Notes: a model not told the origin generated them from the letters alone. A stretch of 64,000 nt of DNA from Zantedeschia hybrid cultivar (GCA_030544215.1 JARZZO010000003.1:19973879-20037878), one strand, 5' to 3'. Positions 1 to 12,913 are shown, counted from the stretch's first letter. Made by a program: numbers and translations.

Positions 1-256
1 AACCAGTCAATGTAATTAGGTCCCGTGAGTTTGTTTGCATCAAGTATGCAACAAAGGGGTTTAGGTGACGACATAGCGACCTACAAGGAAATATATATAA
101 AAATGAGCAGATAGTTCTTAAAATCTGATTTAGGACTTTTAATCTAGATTTAGGCTCCCACTATTTTCGGCGATCTGTATGACCCTCTAATATACAGAAC
201 GGGAGATTCCGGTGATCTCCTAGTGGGGATCAGAATCCTTCGGGCAACATGCATGT

Positions 257-557
257 GACCTTGTGGTAGCACAACAAATCACATCAAGTCCCTTAGGCAG
301 TCAACTCTTGACAGTTGCAACATTTGCAATATCCGATCGATTTAACCCCTGAATAAGAATGACCTTGTGGTAGCACAACAAATCAAATGATTCAGTTAAG
401 TTTATCCATCATTACTTAGATAACATGAATTCATAGTGCAATCCTTGTGGTATCACAACAAAACTACACTATTTGTCCATTCATCTTAATGACATCACAT
501 GTCGTAGACCTAGGTTAATTTCTAAATCAAATAGACCTTGTGGTAGCAGAACAAATC
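257..557. repeat. Four dispersed copies of a 24-bp motif
   Basis: Near-identical 24-mers with core CCTTGTGGTAGCACAACAAA occur at 257-280, 361-384, 441-464 and 534-557, spaced 104, 80 and 93 bp. The spacer sequences between them differ. They lie inside the family B leader. No function is recognised. Confidence 0.7.
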
Positions 558-1727
558 TATTTGAGATAAGAATTATCCTAAGATCTATAATGATGGTGGG
601 TTACGTGGATTATTCTGAATATTTCACGTTTACAACTTAAATTTTAAAAGAGGGTTTTTGATTTGATTTATAAAAATCGTGCTATCAATAGTATTTCGAT
701 TTGAAGTATCATTATACTTAATAGAAATATATATATGATAGCATAGACCACAAATATCATATATATGCAGAAAAATTAAATGGGGATGATCATGGACTGC
801 TAAAGCTACTATGGAATCATTGGACCCAAACGATGATCAATAATAGGATCCTAATGTGAAAACAGCAACACTGGTTCCATTTGATGCGAGTCCTTCCTCC
901 AGAGGTGTCTTCAGAAGATCCCGTCCACTTAGCTTAATCCGATACATTTAAATATGAAATTCAGGACTCGCAGGTCCACAAATGTACATTTAAACACTAA
1001 GAAACCTTGATCTTATCAAGGGGAGTACAATCTTATAGGAAGGTAGAGAGTACATCTAGATTAGGAGAGAGGAGGACACGTAGGTCCTATTTAAAATACA
1101 AAATGAAATAAGCATCGCATTCATTCACATCATTCATCATATGAAAATACTAAGTCCATGATCATCCCACCAAAAAACACATCACATGCATCACAATCAT
1201 CACATAATTGCAGTTTGGTATTAAATTTTATAAATATAAAATTATAATACCAATTAGTTTTCGAAATAACATTTATTTCAACATAATCAATAATATTCAA
1301 AACATTATTGACAAATTAAATAACTAAACTATTCAGTTAATCTAAATACTAATTCAAACAATTTGAACAGTAAAATATAATCAAGTTATGCATGAAATCA
1401 GTTTAAAACATTTTTAAACTAATTGATTTAATAGGGAAATTAATTATCTAAGACAATTTTAAATAATTAACTAACACCCTATTAATAATAAAGCCCTTTA
1501 ATTGAATAACATTTATTAAACACTTTAATAAGCTGTTAATAATCATAAAAATAATTAATAATAATTATTAATTATTCCTATAATTTTACTGTTTTAAAAT
1601 AATTTTAAAATGGGCTTAAATGGGCTTAAAATGGACTAATAAAGGGTTATAGAGGGCTAAACAGTTATTAAAACTATTTTAATAAACATAAAAATGGGCC
1701 CAGCCCATTAGGGCCAATTGGCTAGGA

Positions 1728-1890
1728 CCCTGGCTCGGCCAGGGTCGAACCCTAGCTCGGCCAGGGGCTTTGGCTCAGCCAGGGGCTCTGGCTCAGCCAG
1801 GGTCGAGCCCTGGCTCGGCCAGGGTCTAACCCTGGCTCAGCCAGGGGCTCCGGCCTGGCCGACCCGAGCCCTGGCTCAGCCAGGGGCTCG
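1728..1890. repeat. GC-rich tandem array of short palindromes
   Basis: About eight adjacent copies of a 17-20 bp unit resembling CCCTGGCTCAGCCAGGG, itself an imperfect palindrome, with variants such as CTCGGCC. Each unit could form a short hairpin. Open frames cross the array on both strands, but they are repetitive and GC-rich and match no family I know. Confidence 0.75.
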
Positions 1891-2563
1891 GGCCCGGTGC
1901 CCGCCCGGTCCGACCGGGTCGGGGCCGGCGGCCTGCCTGTTGCCAGGCTGGACCAGTTCGCCTGGACCGTCCCCCCCAACCCGTGCCCTAGCTGCAGAAC
2001 TGCAGCAACCAGCGGCTGGGAGGATCCGGTGCCGCCGCCGGCCGGCCCCCGGCGACGACTGGCACCGGCCGGCGATGCCCCCGGCGCCGGCGGCGTGTCC
2101 GACACCGGCATGGCCGCTGGCGGGGCCCCCGAAGCATCAACCCGAGCCCCTAAAACTACCCCTTAAATCTGATTTTTTCAGCGTAAAATCCGAATTAGGG
2201 CTTCATATTTGCAGCTCTCCAAGGCCACTCCGGCGCCGGCAAATGTGTCGAATGTGTAGTGGTGACTATCACCTAGAGATCCGTGCATCCGGGCCGCCAT
2301 CCCAACACTTGGGAATCGCGTACGAAGCCGCTAAAGTACCCCGTTCATCGTCCCACGAAGAACTCCAAAAATCCTAAATAAAATCTGAAAAATTACAGAA
2401 AAATAATCAAATTATTTGTGTTCATCATATGAACACTATTCTGTCATTTTTAATCGGATTAAACACAAGAACACGTACAATACGGGTTCTTCACGCATAA
2501 CGAGAAAAACACGCAAAACGATGTCGTTTTACGACCGAACCAGCAACCAGACTCTGAAACCAC

Positions 2564-4152
2564 TGTAAGGAATCGGCAAGAACGGAGTGGAGAATAAAAA
2601 CAATTCCTATGTATCGGCTGCTGGGATCGTAAAACGGACATTAAAATAAATGCGGGAAGAACGGTTCTTCACCTTTGTGGGGTTTCGAATTTCCCGTGGA
2701 TGATTCCGACTCGGTAATCGCGCACGCGCACGATCTCTAGAGGTATCCACACGAGTTCCCGCGGCAGACACGATTTCCTCCTCGACTTGAGTTCTCCGAC
2801 CAGATCTCAAATCCACCATGCGCGGAGAGAAACAGATCTACTCGAAGAGAGAGAGAAGGAGAGAGAGAGAGGAGAGAGAGAATCTAGGGTGTAAAATTCG
2901 TCCAACCAAATTTTTACCCCTCCCCCTTGGCCCTCCTTATATAGAAATAAGGATAAGCACAAGGATTAATCCTCATGATTATCCAAGAGTTTGGCCTTAG
3001 ATAATTCTCCATTAAATCTTCATGTTTATCCTGCGACTTTTCATAAAAACCCAGATAAGCATGAAATTTAACGTCTCTCACCGTCTGACGAGAACTCTTA
3101 TGTGTGTGACCCTCTAGGCCCATATATCAGTTCGGTTGCAGGCCCATTAAACTTAGAACTGTTTCTTGAGTTTAATATTTTATTAATTAACATTTAAACA
3201 TCATATGTTAAATGATTAATTTAATAAACAAGTGGATTATCATCTGATGATTAATTCACTCGGCCTTCTGATCATAAACAGCACCAAACACTACCTCATG
3301 ATCCCAGAAGATATAAGGGATAATGTTCCCTTTAATTGAACCTTTCCGTCAGCAGATACCGTACAGATATAATCCTTCACTCATGCAATATCCCAATAAC
3401 GCAAGGGTATAGTTTTATTGTCAAATCCTCTATCGCATTATCCAGATGGATTCCAGTACACAGTTAATATCTAGAAAGACATCTCTTTCATTTGACCATG
3501 GCCAGGGATTTCTGTGTACACATCCATAGGACATTCTCTCTCCAGTCTTATACCAAGAGTGAGTGATCCCTTGTTGTTCACTCAATTACCTTCGCAAATT
3601 TTCCACTGTATCTGAGAGACCGACTATCGTGGACTTAATGGTTAAAGTTCACTAGTCAGAGAATCAAGATACAATGGTCCACAAACAAGATATCATTAGT
3701 GACTCAGGTCAAAGGACCAACTGTGCTACTGCAACGATTGAATTCCCTGGTTGACTAAGAGGTATAATTACTATCCATGAATTCTTATTTGGGTCTGTTC
3801 AGTGAACTCATTCTCTAATGAGCACCCACATGTTTGTCTTAGTGTCACCACACGAGTGAATGTGAGATCATTCACCCTCATCACATGAGCAGACATAACT
3901 TGTGTCGATCTTATCGGATATTTAATGTCCATCTCAAATATCCTATGATCGAGAACTGTTTAAGACAATTGACTGAGGATATTGATCTCACTATCATGAT
4001 CTCATCATGATTCAATATCTCATACATTTGTCTATGGACCTTCATTACGATAGTTAATTTGCGAGAACTATTAAATGAAGAAATGATTGCCTTTATTAAT
4101 AATTTGAACTAGAATGTACAATGATTGGCTTTGAGGCCACCAAATTCTATCA
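2564..4152 (-). mobile_element. 5' LTR of the family B retrotransposon
   Basis: This matches 6928-8512 along its whole length with few differences. Read on the minus strand it starts TGATAGAATT (TGTTAGAATT in the other copy) and ends CCTTACA, followed at once by the primer-binding-like site at 2551-2563. That makes it a 5' LTR in minus orientation. A TATA-like CTATATAAGG lies on the minus strand near 2934-2943. Its right flank (4153 onward) is the interior of a family A LTR, so B inserted into A. The left target duplication is outside the window. Confidence 0.75.
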
Positions 4153-4812
4153 GCCGGTACCGCCGAAGACGTCGTTACTCCACCGGGACGTCGGCCGCTG
4201 TCCGGAGAGAAAAACGCTGCGGAGGAGGTGGTGGTGGTAGTGGTGGGAGTTAGGAGGTCGATGGAGTGGAGGGAGAGATGAAATGGTGGGAGGAAAAGGA
4301 GGAGGGGGAGGAGGGATCGCCGGAGTCGCCGGGGAAGAGAGGAGAGAGAAGAGGGAGGAGAAAATAAGGGAAAGGAAGGAGGGTTCGTGGGGTTTAACCA
4401 GAAATTGGGTAAAATGCGTCGTGTTGCACGGACGCCTAACAGTTGACATGACGGACCGTACTGACAGAGACCTGAAACACGTCGCCTATCAAAGACGCCT
4501 TTCAGACGACAAGACCGGCGCCGTACACTGACAACTCAAGGTCGCACTCTGAATGGCGTCGTCCATCGAGGACGCCGTTCAGACCACACGACAGAGGCCG
4601 TACTCTCGTGGCCCAAAGCCCGTCCACGTGGCGCCCACGTGGCACAACAGCAACCAAGCTAAATGGCGTTCACCCATCAAGACGCCGTTCAAAAGACGTC
4701 GTGCATCCTAGACGTCATTTAGATGGCACTCTCCTGACCCATCAGGGCCCAAACCAGGGGATCCGACCCAGAAATTGACCCGATAACCGGATCCGAAACC
4801 TCAGTCCTTACA
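4153..4812. mobile_element. Right part of a family A LTR (copy A1)
   Basis: This aligns with the end of the family A LTRs at about 6510-6927 plus 8513-8659, and at about 54040-54684. It contains the same GA-rich stretch (4250-4380), GGCGTC/GACGCC dyads (4553-4587, 4661-4722) and terminal CAGTCCTTACA ending at 4812. The left part of this LTR lies beyond the window because a family B element is inserted at 4152/4153. Confidence 0.75.
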
Positions 4813-4987
4813 GTATATGACCCATGTTTTCAAAAAAATTGCTGGAAACTCTGAAAGGCATCATGGTTGGTTGATTTGAATCATGTCATCTAAGTTGAAC
4901 ATGTTTCAGGATTGTTAACAAAAGCCTGTTCAATGCTAATTTTTCATGATGTTATGCATACTTAAGCCGTGTTATTATTATGTCATA
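4813..4987. other. Short unassigned AT-rich spacer between two family A LTRs
   Basis: A 175-bp AT-rich stretch with no open frame or recognised repeat. The same kind of sequence resumes after 8659, so it may be the DNA into which both family A copies inserted. Confidence 0.4.
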
Positions 4988-7900
4988 TGTAACAACCCGC
5001 CACCCTATAATCGGGGATTCGATTACTAAATGAGTACCGAATCATTAATTTGGAGCCAAACCAGGATCTTGATAAGTCTGGGAAATAAATAATAAACTAA
5101 ACAAAACATTCACATCGCATTGAATTAGAAAGGAAGTGCATGAATTAAAAATTATTACAATGCGACTCGACTCAGCAAATAATTACATACTCCAACAGAA
5201 AGGAAATAATTAAGCATACAAGTCAGAAAATAAAATGACAACTACATCAGGGCATACCCCGGAACAATGGCTGCTGGCGCGTGACCCAAAGCAACACCCT
5301 CCTCGCTACGCCTGCTTGGAACCCTCACTTGAAAACCGCAGGGGTGAGTCTCATCGAAAAGACTCAGTAGGGATCCTTCGATCCCCACCGCCCACTAACG
5401 CACCTACAAGTGCAGCAACACAAATATAGATAATTTAAGCAAGTAAAACAGTAAACATACTCCTAGATTTCGATATAAAACACATGTATTCGAAATATAA
5501 CATGCACAATTCTGTAATTATTCAACCACGGAGCCCACAACCAACGTCTCGGCAAAACACGCCAACCACATGGTCGAACGCGAGAAACTACGACCCGCTG
5601 AGACCAAACAGCAACCCCTCGGATAGCGCGCTGGCTACTCCGGCCTGACAGGCTCCAGGTGGTTCAGCTTCCCCCAACACGAGTGACACTCCGAATGTAC
5701 CACTCCCAAACCGGTACTAGCTATACCCCGGGGTACACCAGGTGACCCTCTCTCTAGGCGTCACCCCGCCACTCCCACACCGGTGCCGTGTCACTCCCAC
5801 ACCGACACAGGGTGACTAAGCGCTAACAACTGTCACTCTAGGCCCACGATCGCACAAAACACAACACAGTGCGATCCGATCACATAGAATCCAATGTCAT
5901 CGAATACATTTCTACATATGCAATTAACTAAACTATCTAACAATGTAAACATGTGTTAATTGCATGGATTGATGGAATTCTGGCTTGAACCGCGTCGCCT
6001 AAGGCCGACGTCATTCAAGCTTCATAAACTGGTTCATAGAAAAACTGGCCTCGGAAGATGGCCTAAAAGGCGTTGTTCACGGAGGACGCGATTAAAATGG
6101 CTTCGCTGTCCCTGGACTCCATTCAGTTCCAGAGATAGAGTTTGTTATCTGGATCAAATCGCGTCGTGGGTGGAAGCCGCCTTTCTAAAAGGCGTCGCTG
6201 TCCTCCGACGCCATTCAACCTTCACAGACAGGTTCTCCCTCCGCCTTCCCCCAATCCACGAGGTAGAATTTCCTCCCTCAAATCATGTAAAAACACAAAC
6301 AAAGTGGAGAAGGAGGAGAAGAACCTAAATACCTATTAAAACACCCAAGTTCTCATTACATGCATTTAATATTTTCACCCCAAGGAAACCTCTAAACATG
6401 CTCCAAGCGGAAAAAACATGGTTTTGAAACGAAATACAACGGGGATCGTCACCCTACCGGTTACTCGAACTCCTCCTAGTTCCAAGTCGCCAACCCGCCT
6501 TGCCACACGCCGCCACCGGTGCCGCCGTGGACGCTGTTACTCCACCGGCACGTCGGCCGCCGTCCGGAGAGAAAAACGCCGCGGAGGAAGTGGTGGTGGT
6601 AGTGGAGGAAGTTGGTAGGTTAATGGAGTGGAGGGAGAGGAGGAAAGGGGAGAGGAAAGGAAGGAGAGGGGGAAAGGGTTCGTTGGTTCGCCAGAAGGAA
6701 GAGATGAGAGAGAAGAAGGAGGGAATGAGGGAAAGGAGGGAGGGTTCGCGGGGTCAAACAAAAGTTTGGTAAAACGCGTGGTACATGCCCGGCGTCATTC
6801 AGATGACAAGACCGGACCGTACACTGACAAACCAGGGTCATACTCTAAATGGCGTCGTCCATCCAAGACGCCATTCAGACGATATGACCGGGGCCGTACT
6901 CTCGCGCCCCAAGACCAGTCCACGTGGTGTAATGAATCATTAAGAACGCAGCGGAGAATAAAACGATTCCTATGTATCAGTCGTTGGGATCGTAAAACGG
7001 ACAATAAAATAAACGCGGGAAGAACGGTTCTTCACCTTTGCGGGGTTTCGAATCTCCCGTGGATGATTCCGACTAGGTAATCGCACACGCGCACGATCTC
7101 TAGAGGTATCCACACGAGTTCCTGCTGCAGACGCGATTTCCTCCTCGACTTGAGTGCTCCGACCAGATCTCAAATCCACCATGCGCGGAGAGAGACAGAT
7201 CTACTCCAAGAGAGAGAGAAGGAGAGAGAGAGAGGAGATAGAGAATCTGGGGTGAGTAATTCGTCAAACTAACTTTTTACCCCTCCCCCTTGGCCTCCTT
7301 ATATAGAAATAAGGATAAGCACAAGGATTAATCCTCATGATTATCCAAGAGTTTGGCCTTGGATAAATCTCCATTAAATCTTCATGTTTATCCTGCGGCT
7401 TTTCATAAAAACCCAGATAAGCATGAAATTTAACGTCTCTCACCGTCTAACGAGAACTCTTATGTGTGTGACCCTCTAGGCCCATATATCAGTCCGGTTT
7501 CAGGCCCATTAAACTTAGAACTGATTCTAGAGTTTAATATTTATTAATTAACATTTAAACATCATATGTTAAATGATTAATTTAATAAACAAGTGGATTA
7601 TCATCTGATGATTAATTCACTTGGCCTTCTGATCATTAACAGCACCAAACACTACCTCATGATCCCAGAAGATATAAATGATATTGTTCCCTTCAATTGA
7701 ACCTTTCCGTCTGCAGATACCGCACAGATAAAATCCTTCACTCATGCAATGTCCCAATAACGCAAGGGTATGGTTTTATAGTCAAACCCTCTATCGCATT
7801 ATCTAGATGGATTCCAGTACTCAGTTAATATCTAGAAAGACATCTGTTTCATTTGACTCTGGCCAGGGATTTCTGTGTGCACATCCATAGGACATTCTCT

Positions 7901-8659
7901 CTCCAGTCTTATACTAAGAGTGAGTGATCCATTGTTGTTCACTCAATTACCTTCGCAAGCTTTCCACTGTATCTGAAAGACCGACTATCGTGGACTTAAT
8001 GGTTAAAGTCCACAAGTCAGAGAATCAAGATACAATGGTCCACAAACAAGGTATCATTGGTGACTCAGGTCAAAGGACCAACTGTGCTACTGCAACGATT
8101 GAATTCCCTGGTTGACTAATATGTATAATTACCATCCAGGAATTCTTATTTGGGTCTGTTCAGTGAACTCATTCTCTAATGAGCACCCACATGTTTGTCT
8201 TAGTGTCACCACACGAGTGAATGTGAGATCATTCACCCTCATCACATGAGCAAACATAACTTGTGTCGATCTTATCGGATATTTAATGTCCATCTCAAAT
8301 ATCCTATGATCGAGAACTGTTTAAGACAATTGACTGAGGATATTGATCTCACTATCATGATCTCATCATGATTCAATATCCCATATATTTGTCTACGGAC
8401 CTTCATTACGGTAGTTAATTTACGAGAACTATAAATGAAGAAATGATTGCCTTTATTAATAATTTGAACTAGAATGTACAATGATTGGCTTTGAGGCCAC
8501 CCAATTCTAACACGTGGCATAACCTAAAACACGTTCACCTAGCTGGACGCCGTTTGAACCGCGTCGACCTAACTAAGTCTCAGCCCCACCACGGCCCAAA
8601 CTACGGGACTCGACCCCGAAACTGACCCGATAATCGGGTCCGAAACCTCAATCCTTACA
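4988..8659. mobile_element. Family A LTR (copy A2), split by a family B solo LTR
   Basis: It starts TGTAACAACCCGCC and ends CAATCCTTACA, the termini of family A (compare 52137-54684). The flanking pentamers are TCATA (4983-4987) and TCATG (8660-8664), a near-match consistent with a decayed 5-bp target duplication. No internal region or second LTR follows, so it is read as a solo LTR. Without the nested B LTR and its duplication it is about 2.08 kb, shorter than the 2.55-kb copy A3. Much of the difference is in the dyad array, which has fewer units here (about 5975-6230). Confidence 0.75.
6923..8517 (-). mobile_element. Family B solo LTR with 5-bp target duplication
   Basis: The LTR proper is 6928-8512 (1585 bp), beginning TGTAATGAATC and ending AATTCTAACA on the plus strand. 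It is flanked by CGTGG at 6923-6927 and 8513-8517. It matches the B 5' LTR at 2564-4152 in the same orientation. A TATA-like CTATATAAGG is present on the minus strand near 7298-7307. With no internal region between the duplications, it is the product of LTR-LTR recombination. Confidence 0.85.
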
Positions 8660-10284
8660 TCATGTATATATACGTTTACTGAACTATGTTTATATATGTT
8701 AATTGAGATGTTAATGATGTAGATGCACTAGCCAATAGTATAGGATCTAAGTGCCACGCAATTTAGGATGACAAGAAAGGACAACCTATGGAAGAGCTAC
8801 TTATGAGACGGAAATATGTAATGCTATGGTGTGAAGCCACTATGGCGTGGAGGCACTCCTTGAGTTTGTAGGGGGCATCTCTAGATTCCCGTGTCTATTA
8901 CCATGAGAATATGTATGATGTGTGACTATGAAGTCGAGACAACGGGTAATCTTCCTGACTTCCAACCAATCGACCATGGGTCGGTGATACGTAACCCCAT
9001 GGCAGTTGGAGTTAGGTGGGATATGTGATGTGATCTTCTGATTGTGCAAGCGAAGGTTTAGTGGGCTTGCCTTACCACTAAGTAAAAAAGATGTTGATAA
9101 TGCTCGTATGTCGTAGATTGGTTGCTTGTCCTATGCTAAGAGAAGTGAAAATATCATGATATATATGAGTATTTTCATAATGCCATGATGATATAATGAT
9201 AAGAATATGATAAGATGAAAGATGTATATTTAGGTTAAACAAGTTCATATGAGAGTTTGCATGTTTAAAGCCATAATAAAGGTGTATATATGATGTTCAT
9301 GAATCATGTTAGCATTCACATTTAGTTCATGATAAGATATGAACCATGTTAAGCTATGTTGGGTTATTAATGATGCCATAAGATGATCCATGCTAATGCT
9401 TATATACTGGTTGCTCACATGTTCCATGCTAGAAATTTATGTTAATGATTTCGTGCTATATGAAGAATGATCATGCCATTATTTATATCATGATTATGTG
9501 TTAAAGAAGCATATCCAGGGGTAAGAATTTATGTATATGTTATTTTCATATTTAGTTAATTGATACTATCACTAAAGTTTGCTTTTAATGTTATAGAGTA
9601 GAAAATCTATAGTTTCATTGGATTATGAGCTTGCTGAATTATATGTGACTCATGCTTGCTAGCTAACTATTTTTCAGGTGAAGATAAAAGATCTTGGCTT
9701 AAGGTAAATCTTGAAGAAGGCTCTAGGTGCTTGAGTGATTTAGAAAGGTTTTCTTTTAGTTATGGAATTGATGTGATAAGATTAATTAGAATGCTAATGA
9801 TGTAATTTGTTTTATTTGGATATGTAGAGATCCTGGACAATAATGACTATTTATTTACAGATATAATAGTAGATTTGATTTGTGCTTATGAAAGTTGTTT
9901 CGTGGTGTTCATAGATATATATATATGTTTACTCTGGAACCTAGTGGATGTTTGAATTGGTTCTCACTGTGGTGTTTCCATCCGATTCACGGTAGGTTGA
10001 TGATAAGTTCACAATTTTATATAAATAACAGATGAAATTTACACACTTTGCTATCAATTTAATGAATAAAATCACATGAAATGATAGATAAATCATTTGT
10101 GCATTCAAACATATCAATTTTGAAAAAAATTTGAATTTCAAATATTATCACTCCATGGATTGAATAAGGGTAGCAATTTCATTCTTAAATAAGATTTTCT
10201 CGGCAATTATTTAATGTATAGTTGGATGATTTATTGCCGCATGAACATAACCGTTATTTTATGTGAATATAAGACATGAACAAG
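8660..10284. other. AT-rich intergenic DNA, probably eroded retrotransposon
   Basis: No coding frame is supported. The section at about 8740-9130 has moderate GC and resembles LTR or untranslated retroelement sequence in character. The rest (9130-10280) is AT-rich with only short random frames. I see no terminal repeats or target duplications. Confidence 0.3.
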
Positions 10285-10375
10285 TAGATGGCATGGTGGT
10301 TAGACTACCTGGATTTTAAAGAATTGATCAGGGTTTGAATCCGAGAACGAATAAGATTATATTTCTTTTTATCTT
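10285..10375 (+). repeat. Possible tRNA-derived SINE head
   Basis: A-box-like TGGCATGGTGGTTAG and B-box-like GGTTTGAATCC lie about 40 bp apart, the spacing of an RNA polymerase III internal promoter. The intervening sequence does not fold as a functional tRNA and no target duplication was found. It is probably an old SINE fragment. Confidence 0.4.
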
Positions 10376-11880
10376 AAAAGGGGAACCACAAGCCAACTAA
10401 GAGAGAGAAGAGGGAATTTCGAGAATTCAAATTTCAAAAATGTTATTTTTAATTTGAATTTCAAAATCTCGAAAATAACATTTATTCTTCAATTCAAAAT
10501 TCGAATTTTGAAATATCCCTCTCCAAATTTAAATTTCAAATATACATTCATGGAGAATCCTCTAATCAAGGGGGAGCTTAATACAAGCAATTAAGGACCC
10601 ATTGATTAAAAGATTTGAAATTCAAAATTCGAATTAATAATTCTCTTCTATAAAATCAAGAGAGAGAGGAGGAGGGAATCCTGAAATTTAAAAGATATTT
10701 ATTTCGAAATTCTAAATTCAAAATAATCTTTATGGGTTTAAGAAGATCTACTAATCAAGGGGGAACTTAATAGCCTATTTATTACCCTATTTAAAATTCA
10801 AAATTTGAATTAAGAATTCTCTTCTATAAAACCATAGGAGGGGGGAGGAAAAAGAAGGAGCTTTATTTTTTTGGAAATTCTCTCTCTCAATTTCTCTCCC
10901 ACTTTCTCTCTCTCTTTGCTACAGTACCCGCGGGTACTATAGGAGCCCTCTCTCTCTCTAGTTTTTGTTCTCTCTCTTTCGCTCTCTCTCTCTCTCTACA
11001 TCTCTCTCAAACCAGCGGCTATTAGTGTAAGAAGTGGACTCGAGGTACTACAACTGACCATTGGAAGGAGTCCAAGGCTACCAAGGATCCCTGCGAAGGA
11101 CTACGACGGTTGCAAACATGAGTTTTCTTTCTTCATTGTCTCTCTCTCTAGGTTTTGAGTTCTCCATTTTACACTGTATTTTGAATATTTTCTATAAAAA
11201 TATTCTTATGAAAGTTATATTAAGTTTTGATTTTCAATGTCTCTGTAAAATTTCATATTGTTCTGATAATGAATGACAGTGGCTCCTTTGAAAATAGTTA
11301 TCTTTTCTCCATCTTTTTGCTTTACAACTTTTATTTTTTCTTCTGTTGATACTACTCAAATTTTATATTCTATTTTTAATTAGTATTTTAAATGTACTCT
11401 TAGTTCAGTAGATGGTCTGATTATGCTCATTTAGGGGTGCTCCTTTTGTGAGTTCATAGTAAGTCCGGTTAATTTTAATTCTTAACAAATCAAATCATCG
11501 TGCTTCTTCTTCTTTCTTCTCTATTTTTCTTCTAAAAACTCAAAGTTTTCAACTTTAAAAATCTATTTTCCTGTGGATTCGACCCAATCTCACCACTTGC
11601 TATTTTTCTAAAAATTATATGTGAAAATTAAAATTTTAAGATTGATATTCAAATATACTTAACGACACATAATTTCGAGTGATCAATTGACATGACCGAA
11701 ATGGGTCGTCAATAGAGGTGTTATAGAACTAGTTGCACCAGTTGAAAGAAGGGATTTGACAAATAATGAAAAAGGTGAAGAATAGATCACGACGTGAGAT
11801 TTGCTACTGTTGAAATCCAATTCTCTCGGGCACTGAAAGTTAACACTCATGCTCGGTCTTATCTGCTGGTGTACCACAGG
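10376..11880. other. AT-rich and CT-rich stretch, possible old LTR, with partial tandem duplication
   Basis: Blocks near 10550-10660 and 10740-10850 share the strings CTAATCAAGGGGGA and AATTCTCTTCTATAAAA, so a unit of roughly 190 bp is partly duplicated. TATA-like boxes are followed by pyrimidine runs (10880-11010). Near 11570 the phrase TGTGGATTCGACCCA recalls sequence around the LTR/internal junction of some Ty3 elements. No gene is supported. Confidence 0.35.
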
Positions 11881-12774
11881 TACTTCTCATATATTAGAAC
11901 TCCAATTGGTTGTTAAAACCGCACTCCGGCCATATGCCCACCAAAGCACAACCGAGAAAAGAGAGCAAGAGGCAGACGCTAATTATGATATGTCCATTTG
12001 TTTAACTAGCTGATTCTCTAATGTTGAGTGGGGATTGTGCCAGTCGTTTAGAACTTATTATTATCATATGGAAAAGAAATGGGTCTGGGGCCATACAAAA
12101 TAATAAGATTACTTTAGATTCGGATTGTCTGCTCCATCTTTATCAACATCATTAGTGCTCTAATCCATCTCAATTGTCACGGCACATGTATAATTATTTG
12201 TTTCTGAAAATTTTTTATTTTCCCGATTCGATAAATGAAGAGTAAAAATACAAATGAGGGCTATCTGACGACCAAGACGTTAACTTTGAATTTTGAATCA
12301 TGGAACAAAGTGTCATTTGGTGCACCGTAAAATACTACAAAAAGCATTCTTAAACAACTATTAAATGACATTTTTCATAGAGGGCCATAAGTTGGTTTAC
12401 TCTACTTTTCATATGCTCGGAGTATCATAAATTGTCATATTTCAAGACCAGTTATCCCTATAATTATCTTTTCAGCTGATTTAGATTTTCAGTTCAAAAT
12501 CATGATAAAAAAATTGATAATTTCAAAATCAGTGATCACTTTAAAATTATTAGGATTTTGAAAGTGACGATTTCAAAATGAAGATTTGAATTTGCACCTA
12601 GCTAACAGGCTTTAAATAAAACTAGTCAACTAATAATTCACTCCCAACACTGCCAAACAATCTATTTCTAATGCCATATGCAGAGAAAGTTGAAGAGAGG
12701 GTCCGAATCCGATTGCTCCTGCATGATTGGTGCAGTGCCCAGCTACTCAAAACTGTATTCCATATACTTTTTTT
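11850..12774. other. Duplicated 3' flank of the first GDU gene
   Basis: About 11930-12140 is clearly similar to 19845-20060. Shared words include CGCTAATTATGAT and GTTGAGTGGGGATT. The GDU1/GDU2 duplication therefore reached at least 1 kb beyond the 3' end of the gene. No open frame is supported in either copy. Confidence 0.6.
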
Positions 12775-12810
12775 TTGGAAGCTCAACTGGATTTACATAT
12801 TCCCGGATAT
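12775..12810 (-). promoter_or_regulatory. Conserved GDU 3'-flank element (copy 1)
   Basis: The plus-strand string GGAAGCTCAACTGGATTTAC followed by ATATTCCCGG lies about 105-140 bp past the GDU1 stop. Equivalent strings occur 3' of the other three GDU genes. In the sense strand it contains TGTAAATC, similar to plant far-upstream poly(A) elements or a Pumilio-type UGUA site. A role in 3'-end formation or mRNA control is inference. Confidence 0.55.
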
Positions 12811-12913
12811 AACAAATATGGATACGGAGGGCAAAAAGAAAATTAAGAACATAAATAAGAATAAGAGCAAACAAAAGCAGGGCTCTTCAGAAGTGGGGTC
12901 ATCTCCAACTGGT

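Larger units (their letters stand above)
1..2563 (-). mobile_element. Internal leader of a family B LTR retrotransposon (partial)
   Basis: This stretch lies directly inside the LTR at 2564-4152. On the minus strand it begins with a primer-binding-like site at 2551-2563 (GTGGTTTCAGAGT, one mismatch to the usual TGGTATCAGAG tRNA-iMet complement). The element therefore runs leftwards out of the window. No gag, protease, integrase or RT domain is visible in these 2.5 kb. It holds an AT-rich part (about 600-1690), a GC-rich part (about 1690-2130) and two sets of short repeats. A leader this long without gag would fit a non-coding (LARD-like) element, or one whose genes start further left. The family is not recognised. 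Confidence 0.6.

Noticed and set aside
257..557. CRISPR-like array
   Set aside because: Only four copies at irregular 80-104 bp spacing inside a plant retrotransposon leader; no CRISPR context is expected in a plant nuclear genome.
1718..2377. 219-codon open frame on the plus strand, and a 119-codon frame opposite
   Set aside because: Both translate the palindromic GC-rich repeat of a retroelement leader, with low-complexity Ala/Pro/Gly/Arg composition and no recognisable domain.
4988..8659. Two LTRs of one complete family A element formed by A1 and A2
   Set aside because: Only 175 bp lie between 4812 and 4988, without primer site, polypurine tract or coding sequence, and A2 has its own near-matching flanks.
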